A DNA stretch of 7,173 nucleotides. Source: Pseudomonadota bacterium (GTDB taxonomy: Bacteria > Pseudomonadota > Alphaproteobacteria > Rhizobiales > Rhizobiaceae). How positions within the stretch are numbered: position 1 is the first letter of the stretch; the number at the start of each line of letters is the position of its first letter. The stretch covers positions 1 to 7,173 of the forward strand of contig JAEWFU010000279.1 of assembly GCA_023388675.1 (NCBI GenBank), in the 5' to 3' direction. Position numbers and translations under genes: made by a program. Under the pieces are notes generated by a model. It was given only the letters and a program-made list of their open reading frames with translations, was not told the origin of the DNA and made no database searches. Shown here one piece after another: positions 6,250-7,173 of the stretch.

Positions 6250-6948
6250 ATGGCGGAAGAGCGGCGCAAGCGCGCGACCGAGGCCTTCTTCGGCCGCCGG
6301 CGCGGCAAGTCATTGCGTCCCGCGCAGGCGCAAGCTGCCGCGCGGCTGCTGCCCGACCTGATGCTCGATCTCGGCAAGCCGGCTCCCGAGCACCTTGCCA
6401 GCCTGTTCGGCGTGCCGGTCGATGGCGTGCGGCTGGAAATCGGCTTCGGCGGGGGAGAGCATCTGCACCTCGAGGCCGGCCGCAACCCGGCGACCGGCTT
6501 CATCGGCGTGGAGCCTTTCGTCAACGGCATGGCGAAGATGGCCTCGCTGCTGGACGACGAGCCGCGCGGCAATCTGCGGCTCTACGACGACGACGCGACC
6601 CGCCTGCTCGACTGGCTGCCGGATGCGTCGGTGGACGGGATCGACCTTTTCTATCCCGACCCGTGGCCGAAGAAGCGGCACTGGAAGCGCCGTTTCGTCA
6701 ACGAAGCCAATCTGGATCGTTTCGCGAGGGTGCTGAAGAGGGGCGGGGTGTTCCGCTTCGCATCCGACATCGACACTTATGTCGACTGGACGCTGCTGGC
6801 GTGCCGGAAGCACGACGCGTTCGCATGGCGTGCCGCTTCGGCCGAAGACTGGCGTACGCCCTACGAGGGCTGGCCGGGCACGCGCTACGAGGCGAAGGCG
6901 ATCAGGGAAGGAAGGACGCCGGCCTATCTCGCATTTCTGCGTCGATAG
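6250..6948 (+). CDS. trmB: tRNA (guanine-N7-)-methyltransferase TrmB
   Basis: TrmB uses SAM to methylate N7 of G46 in the variable loop of tRNAs. The 232-residue protein has a basic N-terminus ([15 protein letters not shown], 6-20) and a Rossmann methyltransferase core. The SAM-binding motif is [11 protein letters not shown] (62-72), then [12 protein letters not shown] (86-97), an acidic DDD (113-115), and the family signature [15 protein letters not shown] (135-149). [10 protein letters not shown] (171-180) and the C-terminal [17 protein letters not shown] (211-227), typical of TrmB for tRNA recognition, are intact. It lies 34 nt after metK, which supplies its cofactor, and is probably on the same transcript. 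Its TAG stop is the only non-TGA stop among the ten genes in the window and forms part of a strong stem-loop. The next gene downstream is convergent. Confidence 0.97.
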   Translation: MAEERRKRATEAFFGRRRGKSLRPAQAQAAARLLPDLMLDLGKPAPEHLASLFGVPVDGVRLEIGFGGGEHLHLEAGRNPATGFIGVEPFVNGMAKMASLLDDEPRGNLRLYDDDATRLLDWLPDASVDGIDLFYPDPWPKKRHWKRRFVNEANLDRFARVLKRGGVFRFASDIDTYVDWTLLACRKHDAFAWRAASAEDWRTPYEGWPGTRYEAKAIREGRTPAYLAFLRR

Positions 6949-6955
6949 GCCGGCG
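6917..6955 (+). terminator. Strong stem-loop containing the trmB stop codon
   Basis: A perfect 12-bp inverted repeat pairs 6917-6928 (CGCCGGCCTATC) with 6944-6955 (GATAGGCCGGCG). The 15-nt interior adds a 4-bp stem, CGCA (6930-6933) with TGCG (6938-6941), closed by TTTC. The last 10 sense codons of trmB and its TAG (6946-6948) lie in or beside the structure. The following sequence GTCCTTTG has only a short T-run, so intrinsic termination would be weak, but the stem is by far the strongest in this part of the window. It sits between convergent genes and could act in both directions. Confidence 0.6.
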
Positions 6956-6962
6956 GTCCTTT

Positions 6963-6978
6963 GCGGGCGCGTGCCCGC
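6963..6978. terminator. Second GC hairpin between convergent genes
   Basis: GCGGGC (6963-6968) and GCCCGC (6973-6978) form a 6-bp stem with a GCGT loop, ending one base before the stop of the minus-strand small gene at 6980. No T-run follows on either strand. It may help end the minus-strand transcript or add to the trmB stem-loop. Weak evidence alone. Confidence 0.35.
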
Positions 6979-6979
6979 T

Positions 6980-7144
6980 TCAGAAGCGCTTGATCCCGCG
7001 GAACCGAACCGGATCGATGCCGAGACGCAGGAGATCTGCGTCCCTTGCGGGCCGGTGTTCACGCGTGGCCGCCGATACGGCGATTGCGCTTCCCACTATG
7101 TCGAGGAATTCAGCGATTCCCCTCGTCAGTGATCTGTTGGACAT
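6980..7144 (-). CDS. Small GIDPxxFRxIK protein (hypothetical)
   Basis: A complete 54-residue frame runs from ATG (7144-7142) to TGA (6982-6980) on the minus strand, with AGGA at 7148-7151 (plus-strand TCCT) as a Shine-Dalgarno sequence 3 nt from the start. The product begins MSNRSLTRGIAEFLDIVGSA. It has an amphipathic N-terminal helix (about 8-27), an Arg-rich linker (REHRPARDAD, 28-37), and the C-terminal motif LRLGIDPVRFRGIKRF (39-54). The L-G-I-D-P-x-x-F-R-x-I ending resembles short rhizobial proteins related to DUF1127, where a similar Leu-Gly-Ile segment ends the chain. There is no signal peptide, and the function is unknown. It converges on trmB with 31 nt between stops. Confidence rests on the start signal, the motif and the position; the frame is short enough to be missed by routine gene calling. 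Confidence 0.7.
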   Translation of the reverse strand: MSNRSLTRGIAEFLDIVGSAIAVSAATREHRPARDADLLRLGIDPVRFRGIKRF

Positions 7145-7173
7145 TTTTCCTGTCTCATCGGCTGTGCGATGCG

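Noticed and set aside
5298..6572. 424-codon open frame on the minus strand across metK and trmB
   Set aside because: It is antisense to two clearly conserved genes, its translation is Arg/Gly/Ala-rich low-information sequence, and long antisense frames are common in GC-rich DNA.

Overview
The window looks like chromosomal DNA from an alphaproteobacterium of the order Hyphomicrobiales (Rhizobiales). Reasons: high G+C in all genes, TGA as the stop of nine of the ten genes, a rhizobial-type lnt - praR - metK - trmB run, DUF1127-type Arg-rich small proteins, and a nested CCTCTCCCCC/GGGGGAGAGG palindromic element of a kind I remember from Mesorhizobium and relatives. The family-level assignment (Phyllobacteriaceae-like) is inference.

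Layout. (1) 1-893, plus strand: the 3' end of a DUF1127 small protein, then a NIPSNAP-family protein whose stop overlaps the start (ATGA) of an ABM-family protein. The last two are small dimeric alpha/beta-barrel proteins. (2) 894-1167: a non-coding gap dominated by a 136-bp palindromic repeat, MITE-like in shape, at 944-1079. (3) 1168-2534, plus: a CYTH-domain triphosphate tunnel enzyme and a CHAD-domain protein with a 4-nt GTGA overlap, the two halves of what other bacteria often make as one CYTH-CHAD polypeptide. (4) 2639-6948, plus: lnt (apolipoprotein N-acyltransferase), a PraR-like XRE regulator, metK (S-adenosylmethionine synthetase) and trmB (tRNA m7G46 methyltransferase, a SAM user). 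praR has a consensus -35 box overlapping the lnt stop codon, and metK has its own 180-nt leader with hairpins and a possible promoter. trmB follows metK by 34 nt and is probably co-transcribed with it. (5) 6949-7173: trmB ends inside a long stem-loop that contains its stop codon. A convergent minus-strand small gene of 54 codons follows, with a C-terminal GIDPxxFRxIK motif.

How the genes relate. MetK makes SAM, which TrmB consumes. SAM is also a precursor of acyl-homoserine lactones, and PraR homologues repress quorum-sensing and attachment genes in rhizobia, so the praR-metK adjacency is suggestive, though no direct link is shown. Lnt completes lipoprotein acylation in the inner membrane. 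CYTH-CHAD concerns triphosphate or polyphosphate chemistry. NIPSNAP and ABM may form related dimers of unknown substrate.

I see no mobile-element proteins, CRISPR array, tRNA or rRNA. The window is mostly ordinary core genome. The items most worth checking are the small GIDP protein, the trmB stop-codon hairpin, the NIPSNAP-ABM pair and the palindromic repeat.
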